Assembly: GCA_946885925.1 (NCBI GenBank)
Contig: CAMPHP010000269.1
Location: forward strand, 1-5,497
DNA: 5,497 nt
Source of the DNA: an uncultured Litorilinea sp.
Lineage (GTDB): Bacteria; Chloroflexota; Anaerolineae; Caldilineales; Caldilineaceae
Direction of reading: 5' to 3'
Shown: positions 1-5,497 of the stretch, one piece after another
Layout of the letters: every line of letters starts with the position of its first letter
Position numbering within the stretch: position 1 is the first letter of the stretch
Made by a program: the position numbers and the translations under genes
Notes under the pieces: model-generated
Told to the model about the DNA's origin: nothing
Database searches by the model: none
What the model saw: only the letters and a program-made list of their open reading frames with translations

Positions 1-36
1 GATACATACCGTGTCACTTTGAACTATTAATACGTC

Positions 37-76
37 TATATAAGTAGGGTATATAAGCAGGGGAAGTAAGTAGGGG
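37..76. repeat. short tandem AAGTAGGG-type repeats
   Basis: Two adjacent near-identical units, TATATAAGTAGGG (37-49) and TATATAAGCAGGG (50-62), are followed by a third partial copy, TAAGTAGGGG (67-76), which runs into the left arm of the terminator. A 12-bp stretch of the first unit, AAGTAGGGTATA (42-53), recurs exactly at 169-180, where it includes part of the gyrA -10 box. No coding sequence is visible here. The repeats may be a duplicated promoter fragment or simple low-complexity DNA; the copies are seen, their function is not known. Confidence 0.5.
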
Positions 77-100
77 AGCCAGCGGGTTGGCTCCCCTTTT
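72..100 (+). terminator. intrinsic terminator of a gene left of the window
   Basis: GGGGAGCCA (73-81) and TGGCTCCCC (88-96) form a perfect 9-bp GC-rich stem, extended by A72-T97, around a 6-nt loop (82-87). TTTT and then GTT follow directly. This is a classic Rho-independent terminator on the + strand. It implies that a + strand gene, whose coding sequence is not in the window, ends upstream, and that gyrA starts a new transcription unit. Confidence 0.85.
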
Positions 101-152
101 GTTATGGTAGAACGAGGGTGATGCAAGGGCTGTACATTTGTTCCATGCTGGG

Positions 153-182
153 TTGGGAAAAGTAGCGAAAGTAGGGTATAAT
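153..182 (+). promoter_or_regulatory. probable sigma70-type promoter of gyrA
   Basis: A perfect TATAAT -10 box lies at 177-182. An 18-bp spacer separates it from TTGGGA at 153-158, which matches four of six bases of the -35 consensus. Transcription would start near 188-190, giving a leader of about 60 nt before the gyrA start codon. The promoter sits between the upstream terminator and gyrA, where one is expected. A TTGACA hexamer (182-187) overlaps the end of the -10 box but has no good -10 partner 16-18 bp downstream. Confidence 0.65.
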
Positions 183-238
183 TGACACTTAAACATTAGG
201 CGTTGGATATGAGTAGCCAGGTGTATAAACCAGGTATC

Positions 239-243
239 GAGGT
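239..243 (+). promoter_or_regulatory. Shine-Dalgarno site of gyrA
   Basis: GAGGT at 239-243 lies 6 nt before the ATG at 250, an ideal spacing. It supports that start codon even though the first 45 or so residues are not conserved in GyrA proteins. Confidence 0.75.
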
Positions 244-249
244 ACGGGT

Positions 250-2991
250 ATGGATGAAAATTTCGAGCCGCAAGACGGTAACGGTGAACTGCCAGCAAGT
301 CTTCCGGGACATGAGAATGGCAGCAATGGATCTTCGCTATCGTTAAACGGAGACGGCTATAACGCCGGCAATGTACGCGGTATTTCGGTTGAAGACGAGA
401 TGCGGGCGAGCTATCTCGATTATGCGATGAGTGTAATCGTGGCGCGTGCTCTGCCGGATGCACGCGATGGGTTAAAGCCTGTGCACCGGCGTATTCTCTA
501 CGCTATGCACGACATGGGGCTACAGCCGCACACGCCCTATAAGAAGAGCGCCCGTATTGTCGGTGAAGTATTAGGTAAGTATCACCCGCATGGTGACGCG
601 TCGGTCTATGATGCGATGGCGCGTATGGCGCAGGATTTTAGCCTGCGTTATCTGCTGGTCGATGGTCAAGGTAACTTTGGTTCTGTGGACGGTGACAGTC
701 CGGCAGCCATGCGTTACACCGAAGCGCGCTTGGCTGGCATTGCCGAGACCATGCTGCGCGACATCGATATGGACACAATCGACTGGCGCGCCAACTTTGA
801 TGACAGCTTGCAGGAGCCGCAAGTTCTGCCAGCCATGCTCCCCAACTTGTTGGTCAACGGAACCAGCGGTATTGCCGTGGGTATGGCGACCAATATCCCT
901 CCTCATAATCTGAGTGAAGTGATTGATGCAATTATCTATGTCATTGACAATTGGGAGCGGCACAACGAGATCGGTCTAGAAGAATTGATGGCTTTTGTTA
1001 AGGGGCCAGACTTCCCGACCGGCGGCATTATTCTTGGCACAGAGGGCATTCGACAGGCCCTGGGTACCGGGCGTGGTAAGGTGTTGTTGCGCGCCAAGAC
1101 GACGATTGAGGAGATGAGCAATGGCAATCGTTTCCGCATCATCATCACAGAAATCCCCTATCAAGTAAACAAGTCAACGTTGATCGAACGAATTGCCGAG
1201 TTGGTACGTGTGGGTACGCTGGATCAGATCAGTGACTTGCGCGATGAGAGTGACCGCACGGGAATGCGGATTGTGATTGAGCTGAAGCGGGGCGCGGCAC
1301 CCAAGAAGGTGCGCAACCGCCTCTTTAAGCACACACAATTGCAGACCACTTTTGGTGTCAATGCGTTGGCGCTCGTGAACAATGAGCCTGTCACGTTGAG
1401 CTTGCGCCGGGCGCTAGTCGTCTATGTAGAGCACCGCGTTGAGGTGTTGACGCGCCGTTCGCAATTCCAGTTGAGTAAGGCCCGCGAGCGAGCGCATATC
1501 TTGGAAGGCTTGCGAATTGCCCTGCAATTCCTTGATGAAGTGATCCGAACGATCCGCTCTAGCGAAAGTGCCGAAGCTGCCCGTTCTGCCTTGATGGAGA
1601 ATTTTGGGTTGAGCGAAGTGCAGGCGCAGGCGATTTTGGATATGCAACTGCGCCGTTTGGCTGCATTGGAACGCCAAAAGATCGAAGATGAATATACTGA
1701 GGTCATGGCGCGTATTGCCTACTTGGAGGATCTGCTTGCCCATCCTGAAAAGCTGCGTGCATTGGTTCGTGAGGATGCGCTCTGGCTGAAGGAGAAGTAT
1801 GGAGATGAACGCCGCACTTCAATTGCAGCCGGTACGAGTGGCGATTTCAGTGAAGAAGATCTGATTACGCAAGACAATGTGTTGATCAGCTATAGTGCTG
1901 GTGCGTACATTAAGCGCATGCCCGCCAATACCTTTAAGGAACAGCATCGCGGTGGTCGCGGGATCAAGGGGATGACCACGCGCCAAGAGGATGAGGTCAT
2001 TAACCTGCTCTTTGCGCGCACACTGGATCATATCCTCTTCTTTACGGATAAAGGCCGGGTTTATAGCAGCAAGGTGTATGAACTGCCGGAAGCGGGCCGG
2101 ACTGCGCGTGGGGCGCACATGGCGAACTTCTTGAACCTCCAAGCAGATGAGCGGGTGACGACTATGTTGGTGGTGCCCGACTTTGACGATGCGGAGTATG
2201 TGACGTTGATCACACGCAAGGCACGTATCAAACGCATGGAGTTGAACGTCTTTAGTAATGTGCGGTCAACGGGGCTTATTGCAATGAATTTGGACGATAA
2301 CGATTCATTGGATTGGGCACGGATGACCAACGGTGATCAAGAATTTATCATCGTCACACGCAATGGCAAGGCGTTGCGCTTCCACGAACAGAATGTTCGC
2401 CCAATGGGACGGACAGCGGCTGGGGTAATGGCAATGCGTTTGCTGGGTGATGACGAGATTGTTAGCATGGATGTGGTGCGTAGCGACAGCGATCTGTTGG
2501 TTCTGCACGAACGCGGATGGGGCAAGCGTACTCCGTTGGACGAGTTCAACGAAAAGGGGCGCTATACTCAAGGAAACTGGGCGACCGATCACCGGCGTTT
2601 GGACGAGATCGGGCCGATTGTGGCGGCGCGGGTCGTACGGCCCACTGACCAGATTACTGTGATGACTGCCAACGGTATTGTCTTGCGAACAGGTGTTGCC
2701 GGAATTAGCCAGATGGGGCGCAGTACACGGGGTGTGCGCGTTGTCAACTTGCAAGATGGAGACTCGGTCGCAGCTCTGGCCGTTCTAACTTACGAGGATT
2801 TGAACCGTGAGGTAGATGGGGGCAGCCGCGATGAAGAGGACGGTGTGACGCCAAAGATGGTAGTTGGCGAGGCCAAATTGTTGAGTGAAAATGGCGATAG
2901 TGCTGAAGATTTCGGCGACGCAAATAACAACGATATAGACATAGATGGCGATGAAGCAGAGCTGGCAATAGCAGGCGAGGACGAGGAGTAG
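250..2991 (+). CDS. gyrA: DNA gyrase subunit A
   Basis: Cytoplasmic breakage-reunion subunit of DNA gyrase; with GyrB it introduces negative supercoils using ATP. At 913 residues it is slightly longer than E. coli GyrA (875). Residues 1-45 are a Gly/Asn/Ser-rich, acidic extension without family similarity. The core begins at about 46 with [14 protein letters not shown]. The winged-helix/QRDR segment [11 protein letters not shown] is at 111-121, and the catalytic tyrosine is Tyr156 in AAMRYTE (E. coli Tyr122, offset 34). The tower and coiled-coil exit gate cover roughly 380-510. The beta-pinwheel C-terminal domain starts near 540 and carries a GyrA-box, QHRGGRG (565-571), which marks it as GyrA rather than ParC. 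Residues 852-913 are a strongly acidic tail. The E. coli Ser83 position is Ala117; Asp87 is kept as Asp121. The start is backed by GAGGT 6 nt upstream. The gene has its own promoter and probably carries the next gene on the same transcript. Confidence 0.97.
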   Translation: MDENFEPQDGNGELPASLPGHENGSNGSSLSLNGDGYNAGNVRGISVEDEMRASYLDYAMSVIVARALPDARDGLKPVHRRILYAMHDMGLQPHTPYKKSARIVGEVLGKYHPHGDASVYDAMARMAQDFSLRYLLVDGQGNFGSVDGDSPAAMRYTEARLAGIAETMLRDIDMDTIDWRANFDDSLQEPQVLPAMLPNLLVNGTSGIAVGMATNIPPHNLSEVIDAIIYVIDNWERHNEIGLEELMAFVKGPDFPTGGIILGTEGIRQALGTGRGKVLLRAKTTIEEMSNGNRFRIIITEIPYQVNKSTLIERIAELVRVGTLDQISDLRDESDRTGMRIVIELKRGAAPKKVRNRLFKHTQLQTTFGVNALALVNNEPVTLSLRRALVVYVEHRVEVLTRRSQFQLSKARERAHILEGLRIALQFLDEVIRTIRSSESAEAARSALMENFGLSEVQAQAILDMQLRRLAALERQKIEDEYTEVMARIAYLEDLLAHPEKLRALVREDALWLKEKYGDERRTSIAAGTSGDFSEEDLITQDNVLISYSAGAYIKRMPANTFKEQHRGGRGIKGMTTRQEDEVINLLFARTLDHILFFTDKGRVYSSKVYELPEAGRTARGAHMANFLNLQADERVTTMLVVPDFDDAEYVTLITRKARIKRMELNVFSNVRSTGLIAMNLDDNDSLDWARMTNGDQEFIIVTRNGKALRFHEQNVRPMGRTAAGVMAMRLLGDDEIVSMDVVRSDSDLLVLHERGWGKRTPLDEFNEKGRYTQGNWATDHRRLDEIGPIVAARVVRPTDQITVMTANGIVLRTGVAGISQMGRSTRGVRVVNLQDGDSVAALAVLTYEDLNREVDGGSRDEEDGVTPKMVVGEAKLLSENGDSAEDFGDANNNDIDIDGDEAELAIAGEDEE

Positions 2992-3014
2992 CGCCCATAG
3001 GCGTAGATGAGTCA

Positions 3015-4394
3015 ATGGCAGATATGCAGACGGTGCTGACACAGAGTCCGGGACAGCAGTTAGCCTTTTTTGCAATGGTTAACAACCCGGAACAGATCGC
3101 TGAGACGCTAACGGCCTTTGCCAATACAGATGGCGGGACGATTGTCCTGGGTATGGACGAAGACGGGCGGCTGGGTGATATCTTTGTGGAGGAAGATGCG
3201 ACCGATGCACTGCAAGCCGCGTTGCGACTCTGCCGCCCGCCTGTGCGGACGGATTGGATGCAACAGCAGGTTGCAGGCGGTACGATTGTACTGCTGCGCG
3301 TGGATCGCAGTCCAGAAATGCATAGCCTTTGGGATGGCCGGATTGTCGTACGCAAGGGCACGGAGAATCGTCCTATTGAAGGGGGAGATATCGATTTGCT
3401 GATGGCGAATCGTCCTGTGGTGGGCGATTTTGAGTTGCAGGAAGTGCCTGGGGCCAAGCGTGATGATCTGGACGATGATGTTATTGACTATTACCTAGAG
3501 CGCCGCCAACGCCGAAATCCGCGTGGTACGGTGTTGCCGAAGGATAAGCTGTTGCAACAAATCGGCGCACTGACTGAGCAGCGGACGCCAACGATAAGTG
3601 GGTTGCTGCTCTTTGGCAAAGAGCCTCAATTGTTCTTGCCCCAGAGTCGAGCGATTTTTGTGCGCTTTGCCGATGTGCAACCACGGGGGCCGGAAGGTAG
3701 CTTTGGCTATGGGCGTCGTGAGGAGTTTACAGGCCCGTTACCCCAGATTATTGACCGAGCATGGCGCGTGATTTGGGAGGAGATGGATAAGCGGGCTGTG
3801 GTGAAGGGTTTGCACCGGCAGGAGGAGACTGAGTATCCTAGTGCGCCTGTGCGTGAAGCCTTGGTCAATGCAGTTGCCCACCGCGACTACCGGCTGACGG
3901 GACGCAGCATTGAGATTCGCATGTATACCGACCGGCTGGAGATTACCAGCCCTGGTGGATTGCCCGCTCATATTACGCTGGATAACATTGTTGAAGAACA
4001 TTACAGCCGCAATCCACGGTTGGTGAATGGGCTTTATCAGTGGGGATATATTGAGGAGTTGGGGCTAGGCATTGATCGTATGATCGAAGACATGGTAAAT
4101 GCGGGGCATATGCCACCCAAGTTCGAGGCCAAGAGCCATCGTTTCAGTGTGATTCTGTATAACACCAAGGACTCTAGTCGAGTTGTCCAGACGTGGGAAC
4201 AGAACATGAACGAGCGACAGATCAAGGCCATTGAGTTCTTGCAGCGCAATTCTGCCATCACAAATCGTGATTATCGGGATATGTGTCCCCATGTGGGGTC
4301 AGAAACGCTGCGTTTGGATTTAGCTGATCTTGTCAATAAGGGTATCTTGCTCAAGATTGGTGACAAGCGCGGTACACGGTATATCCTGAAATAA
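3015..4394 (+). CDS. AlbA_2/Schlafen-type protein with GHKL-like ATPase domain and C-terminal winged helix
   Basis: A 459-residue soluble protein of the family often annotated as 'putative DNA-binding domain protein', 'ATP-dependent DNA helicase RecG-related' or 'transcriptional regulator'; the helicase label is misleading because no helicase motifs are seen. Residues about 10-130 resemble the AlbA_2 domain, with AFANTDGG at 34-41 and LGMDEDGRLG at 45-54. The usual N-terminal Glu-Phe-Lys motif is not recognisable (GQQLAFFA at 13-20). Residues about 273-385 match the RecG-C-terminal-like HATPase_c_4 fold: REALVNAVAHRDY (280-292, with Glu281 and Asn285 of the N-box), DRLEITSPGGLP (306-317) and a glycine-rich stretch GYIEELGLGIDRM (344-356). 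Residues about 398-459 look like a winged helix ending in KRGTRYILK. The ATG lies 23 nt after the gyrA stop; the only SD-like sequence is a weak GATGAG (3006-3011), so Met4 (3024) is a possible alternative start. Cellular role unknown; a DNA- or RNA-binding regulator is the likeliest inference. Confidence 0.85.
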   Translation: MADMQTVLTQSPGQQLAFFAMVNNPEQIAETLTAFANTDGGTIVLGMDEDGRLGDIFVEEDATDALQAALRLCRPPVRTDWMQQQVAGGTIVLLRVDRSPEMHSLWDGRIVVRKGTENRPIEGGDIDLLMANRPVVGDFELQEVPGAKRDDLDDDVIDYYLERRQRRNPRGTVLPKDKLLQQIGALTEQRTPTISGLLLFGKEPQLFLPQSRAIFVRFADVQPRGPEGSFGYGRREEFTGPLPQIIDRAWRVIWEEMDKRAVVKGLHRQEETEYPSAPVREALVNAVAHRDYRLTGRSIEIRMYTDRLEITSPGGLPAHITLDNIVEEHYSRNPRLVNGLYQWGYIEELGLGIDRMIEDMVNAGHMPPKFEAKSHRFSVILYNTKDSSRVVQTWEQNMNERQIKAIEFLQRNSAITNRDYRDMCPHVGSETLRLDLADLVNKGILLKIGDKRGTRYILK

Positions 4395-4414
4395 GACCTG
4401 AAACAAGAGAAGAT

Positions 4415-4430
4415 TATCCCAATTGGGATA
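4415..4430. promoter_or_regulatory. perfect 16-bp palindrome, candidate operator
   Basis: TATCCCAATTGGGATA is a perfect two-fold symmetric site, 20 nt after the stop codon of the AlbA_2/GHKL gene. Its size and symmetry suit a dimeric DNA-binding protein. In RNA it could fold only as a 6-bp stem with an AATT loop, and the following TTTGGG is a poor T-tract, so it is a weak terminator candidate at best. Confidence 0.4.
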
Positions 4431-4475
4431 TTTGGGAAAAAGTTTGAGCTTTTGCGAATTTTCCTTAATGAAGGT

Positions 4476-4494
4476 AGGCTTACTATGTAAGCCT
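4476..4494. other. stem-loop without T-tract
   Basis: AGGCTTAC (4476-4483) and GTAAGCCT (4487-4494) are perfectly complementary around a 3-nt TAT loop. No run of T follows on either strand, so it is not a standard intrinsic terminator. It lies between the two groups of TTGGGATA motifs and may stabilise the 3' end of the upstream transcript or belong to a repeat element. Confidence 0.45.
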
Positions 4495-4505
4495 GGCAAT
4501 GCGAT

Positions 4506-4554
4506 CTGGTTAATGCAACCCGGTTGGGGTAGTCCGCCGAGTGTAATTGACCAG
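4506..4554. other. long-range stem with inner hairpin, possible structured RNA
   Basis: CTGGTTAAT (4506-4514) can pair with ATTGACCAG (4546-4554): nine pairs, one of them G-U, enclosing 31 nt. Inside, ACCC (4518-4521) can pair with GGGT (4527-4530). This matches no RNA family I recognise. Pairing of this length can occur by chance, so the call is tentative. Confidence 0.25.
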
Positions 4555-4610
4555 TGAACTGCCGGTGAGCATTGTTTATTTATGCCAGTTGGGATATTTG
4601 GGATTTCTGT

Positions 4611-4650
4611 TTGGGATAACTGGCTGAAGGCTGGTTATCCCAATTTTGTT
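4611..4650 (+). terminator. intrinsic terminator after the AlbA_2/GHKL gene
   Basis: TTGGGATAAC (4611-4620) and GTTATCCCAA (4634-4643) are perfect inverted repeats. The stem continues inward with two G-U and two G-C pairs (4621-4624 with 4630-4633) to a 5-nt TGAAG loop. TTTTGTT follows at 4644-4650. The structure would end + strand transcripts of the gyrA unit just before the lepB promoter, whose -35 region overlaps the T-tract. Both arms are built from the TTGGGATA repeat, so it could equally be a protein-binding site. Confidence 0.6.
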
Positions 4651-4676
4651 ATCTGAGTAGCGCGCGGTGCTATAAT
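4646..4676 (+). promoter_or_regulatory. probable extended -10 promoter of lepB
   Basis: TATAAT at 4671-4676 is preceded by TGC at 4668-4670, giving a perfect extended -10 element (TGnTATAAT). The best -35 is TTGTTA (4646-4651), four of six bases, with a long 19-bp spacer; an extended -10 tolerates a weak -35. Transcription would start near 4683, leaving a leader of about 63 nt before the lepB ATG. Confidence 0.65.
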
Positions 4677-4722
4677 CTGTGCATTGCCTTGAAGACAAAG
4701 GCCATCGCAACGTTGGCTGTAT

Positions 4723-4729
4723 GAGGAAG
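4723..4729 (+). promoter_or_regulatory. distant SD-like sequence before lepB
   Basis: GAGGAAG lies 16 nt before the lepB ATG at 4746, farther than usual; the nearer GGA (4738-4740) is weak. An ATG at 4721 opens a three-codon reading frame (ATG AGG AAG TGA) over this site. No better in-frame start with its own SD is seen, so translation initiation of lepB may be modest. Confidence 0.3.
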
Positions 4730-4745
4730 TGATTGCTGGACAACT

Positions 4746-5432
4746 ATGACAAACCGCACGAAGCAAATACCTGATGTGTATGCATTGACGTCAGATGTAC
4801 CTGCTGAAGGAGCATCGGATGATCAAGCGCCGGAACATGTGGGCGGGAGTGTAGCCGAATCTGAGCCACAGCCCTCCATGGGTTGGATGTTGCTCCGTGA
4901 GCTGGTTGAAACCATTGTGCTTTCGCTCATCATCTTCCTGCTCATCCGGCAAGTTGTACAGAACTATCGAATTGAGAGCCACTCGATGCAGCCCAACTTT
5001 TATGAGGGCGAGTTTATTCTCGTCAACAAGTTGGCCTATCGAGTGGGTACACCAGAGCGAGGCGATGTACTTGTTTTTCATAATCCGAACAATGAAGAAG
5101 AGGATTATATTAAGCGAATCATCGGTTTGCCTGGGGATACGCTTGAGATCCGTGATTCTGTCGTCTACATTAACGGTGAGTCGTTGATGGAGGAATATCC
5201 ACATAACGAGATTCCGCGTGCGGTAACCTATGGCCCGATTGTGATTGAGCCAGACCATTTATTTGTGATGGGCGATAACCGGCCACAGTCGCAGGATAGC
5301 CGCGTCTTTGGCCCCTTATCGGAAGATTTAATTGTGGGAAAAGCATGGGTTCGTGTATGGCCGTTCAATAAGTTTGGCATCATCCAACATTATGATCTTG
5401 AACCTGCTGCTCTATCTGCCGGTGGCCCTTGA
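4746..5432 (+). CDS. lepB: signal peptidase I
   Basis: Membrane-bound serine protease that removes signal peptides from exported proteins on the outer face of the cytoplasmic membrane. It has 228 residues. Residues 1-45 are a polar, acidic N-terminal region, probably cytoplasmic. A single hydrophobic span runs about 53-71 (LVETIVLSLIIFLLIRQVV). Box B is IESHSMQPNF (76-85) with nucleophile Ser80. Box D is DYIKRIIGLPGD (120-131) with general base Lys123. Box E is MGDNRPQSQDSR (175-186). All expected catalytic residues are present, and no second membrane span is seen, as in Gram-positive-type and Chloroflexota enzymes. Met45 (4878) is an alternative start at the edge of the conserved part but has no SD; the first ATG is kept because the frame is open and the promoter lies well upstream. 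The gene appears to be transcribed from its own promoter, separately from the gyrA unit. Confidence 0.95.
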   Translation: MTNRTKQIPDVYALTSDVPAEGASDDQAPEHVGGSVAESEPQPSMGWMLLRELVETIVLSLIIFLLIRQVVQNYRIESHSMQPNFYEGEFILVNKLAYRVGTPERGDVLVFHNPNNEEEDYIKRIIGLPGDTLEIRDSVVYINGESLMEEYPHNEIPRAVTYGPIVIEPDHLFVMGDNRPQSQDSRVFGPLSEDLIVGKAWVRVWPFNKFGIIQHYDLEPAALSAGGP

Positions 5433-5436
5433 CTTC

Positions 5437-5472
5437 ATGCATTCGTGGATGCATTCGTGGACGCATTCGTGA
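5437..5472 (+). repeat. three 12-bp tandem repeats after lepB
   Basis: ATGCATTCGTGG occurs twice in exact tandem (5437-5448, 5449-5460), followed by a third copy with two changes, ACGCATTCGTGA (5461-5472). The array begins 4 nt after the lepB stop. Read from its first ATG it encodes MHSWMHSWTHS and then a stop. It may be replication slippage, a short iteron-like binding site, or a leader peptide for a downstream gene; nothing visible decides between these. Confidence 0.7.
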
Positions 5473-5482
5473 TACATCCATT

Positions 5483-5487
5483 GAGGT
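5483..5487 (+). promoter_or_regulatory. SD-like site, possible start of a gene beyond the window
   Basis: GAGGT at 5483-5487 resembles the gyrA site (both read GAGGTACG), and AGCAGG follows at the window end. No start codon is reached. If real, the next gene would begin within a few bases of the window edge and could be co-transcribed with lepB, since no terminator is seen after the lepB stop. Confidence 0.3.
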
Positions 5488-5497
5488 ACGAAGCAGG

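Larger units (their letters stand above)
4414..4643. repeat. cluster of TTGGGAT(A) repeats in both orientations
   Basis: Copies on the + strand are at 4423-4430, 4432-4437 (TTGGGA only), 4589-4596, 4598-4604 (TTGGGAT) and 4611-4618. Copies on the - strand (TATCCCAA) are at 4415-4422 and 4636-4643. The pair spaced 9 bp apart occurs twice as the identical 15-mer TTGGGATATTTGGGA (4423-4437 and 4589-4603). TTATCCCAATT also occurs twice (4414-4424 and 4635-4645). The copies fall in two groups, at the left and right of a roughly 230-bp stretch. The arrangement fits an operator array or the ends of a small repeat element. The copies are read directly; the function is unknown. Confidence 0.75.

Noticed and set aside
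14..463. 149-codon open frame on the - strand
   Set aside because: It lies antisense to the gyrA promoter and 5' end, has a low-complexity His/Arg/Ser-rich product without recognisable domains, and crosses the terminator and promoter.
250..2991. Topoisomerase IV subunit A (parC) instead of gyrA
   Set aside because: The C-terminal domain has a GyrA-box (QHRGGRG), and the length and full pinwheel fit gyrase A.
2744..3457. 237-codon open frame on the - strand across the gyrA/AlbA_2 junction
   Set aside because: Antisense to two well-supported coding regions; the Ser/Arg/Pro-rich product looks like an antisense shadow.
4547..4582. TTGACC (4547-4552) as the -35 of an extra promoter
   Set aside because: No acceptable -10 at 16-18 bp; the nearest AT-rich hexamer, TATTTA (4577-4582), is 24 bp away.
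4582..4656. 24-codon open frame (ATG at 4582, TGA at 4654) across the repeat and terminator
   Set aside because: No well-placed SD, and the peptide is simply a translation of the TTGGGATA repeats and the hairpin arms; more likely a by-product of the repeats.
4395..4745. CRISPR array or tRNA in the large gap
   Set aside because: The repeats are short and irregularly spaced with no constant spacers, and no cloverleaf or tRNA consensus is seen.

Overview
The window carries three intact genes, all on the + strand: gyrA (DNA gyrase subunit A), an AlbA_2/Schlafen-type protein with a GHKL-like ATPase fold and a C-terminal winged helix, and lepB (signal peptidase I). GC content is moderate, and the promoters have sigma70-type TATAAT boxes. 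The GyrA and LepB sequences (for example the LepB core around VQNYRIESHSMQPNFYEGEF) look most like those of Chloroflexota as I remember them. That placement rests on recall of family sequences, not on a search.

Positions 1-249 are non-coding. They hold short AAGTAGGG repeats, a strong intrinsic terminator for a gene left of the window (72-100), the gyrA promoter (TTGGGA-18-TATAAT, 153-182) and a good Shine-Dalgarno sequence. gyrA (250-2991) is full length, with a low-complexity N-terminal extension and an acidic C-terminal tail. Its catalytic Tyr is present, and an Ala occupies the position of the E. coli quinolone-contact Ser83. The AlbA_2/GHKL gene (3015-4394) starts only 23 nt after the gyrA stop with no promoter between, so the two are probably co-transcribed.

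The 351-nt gap at 4395-4745 is the most unusual part. It has seven copies of a TTGGGAT(A) motif in both orientations, including a perfect 16-bp palindrome, a 15-bp direct repeat and a 10-bp perfect inverted repeat that forms an intrinsic terminator. It also has two other stem-loops, and then an extended -10 promoter for lepB. The gap could be an operator array, a small non-autonomous repeat element or an attenuator-like RNA; the sequence alone does not decide between these.

lepB (4746-5432) encodes a complete single-membrane-span signal peptidase I with the Ser/Lys dyad. After its stop lie three copies of a 12-bp tandem repeat and a GAGGT motif that may be the ribosome binding site of a gene starting just past the window edge. 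GyrA (topology) and LepB (secretion) are housekeeping functions with no direct functional link. The middle gene is the accessory member, and its job is unknown.
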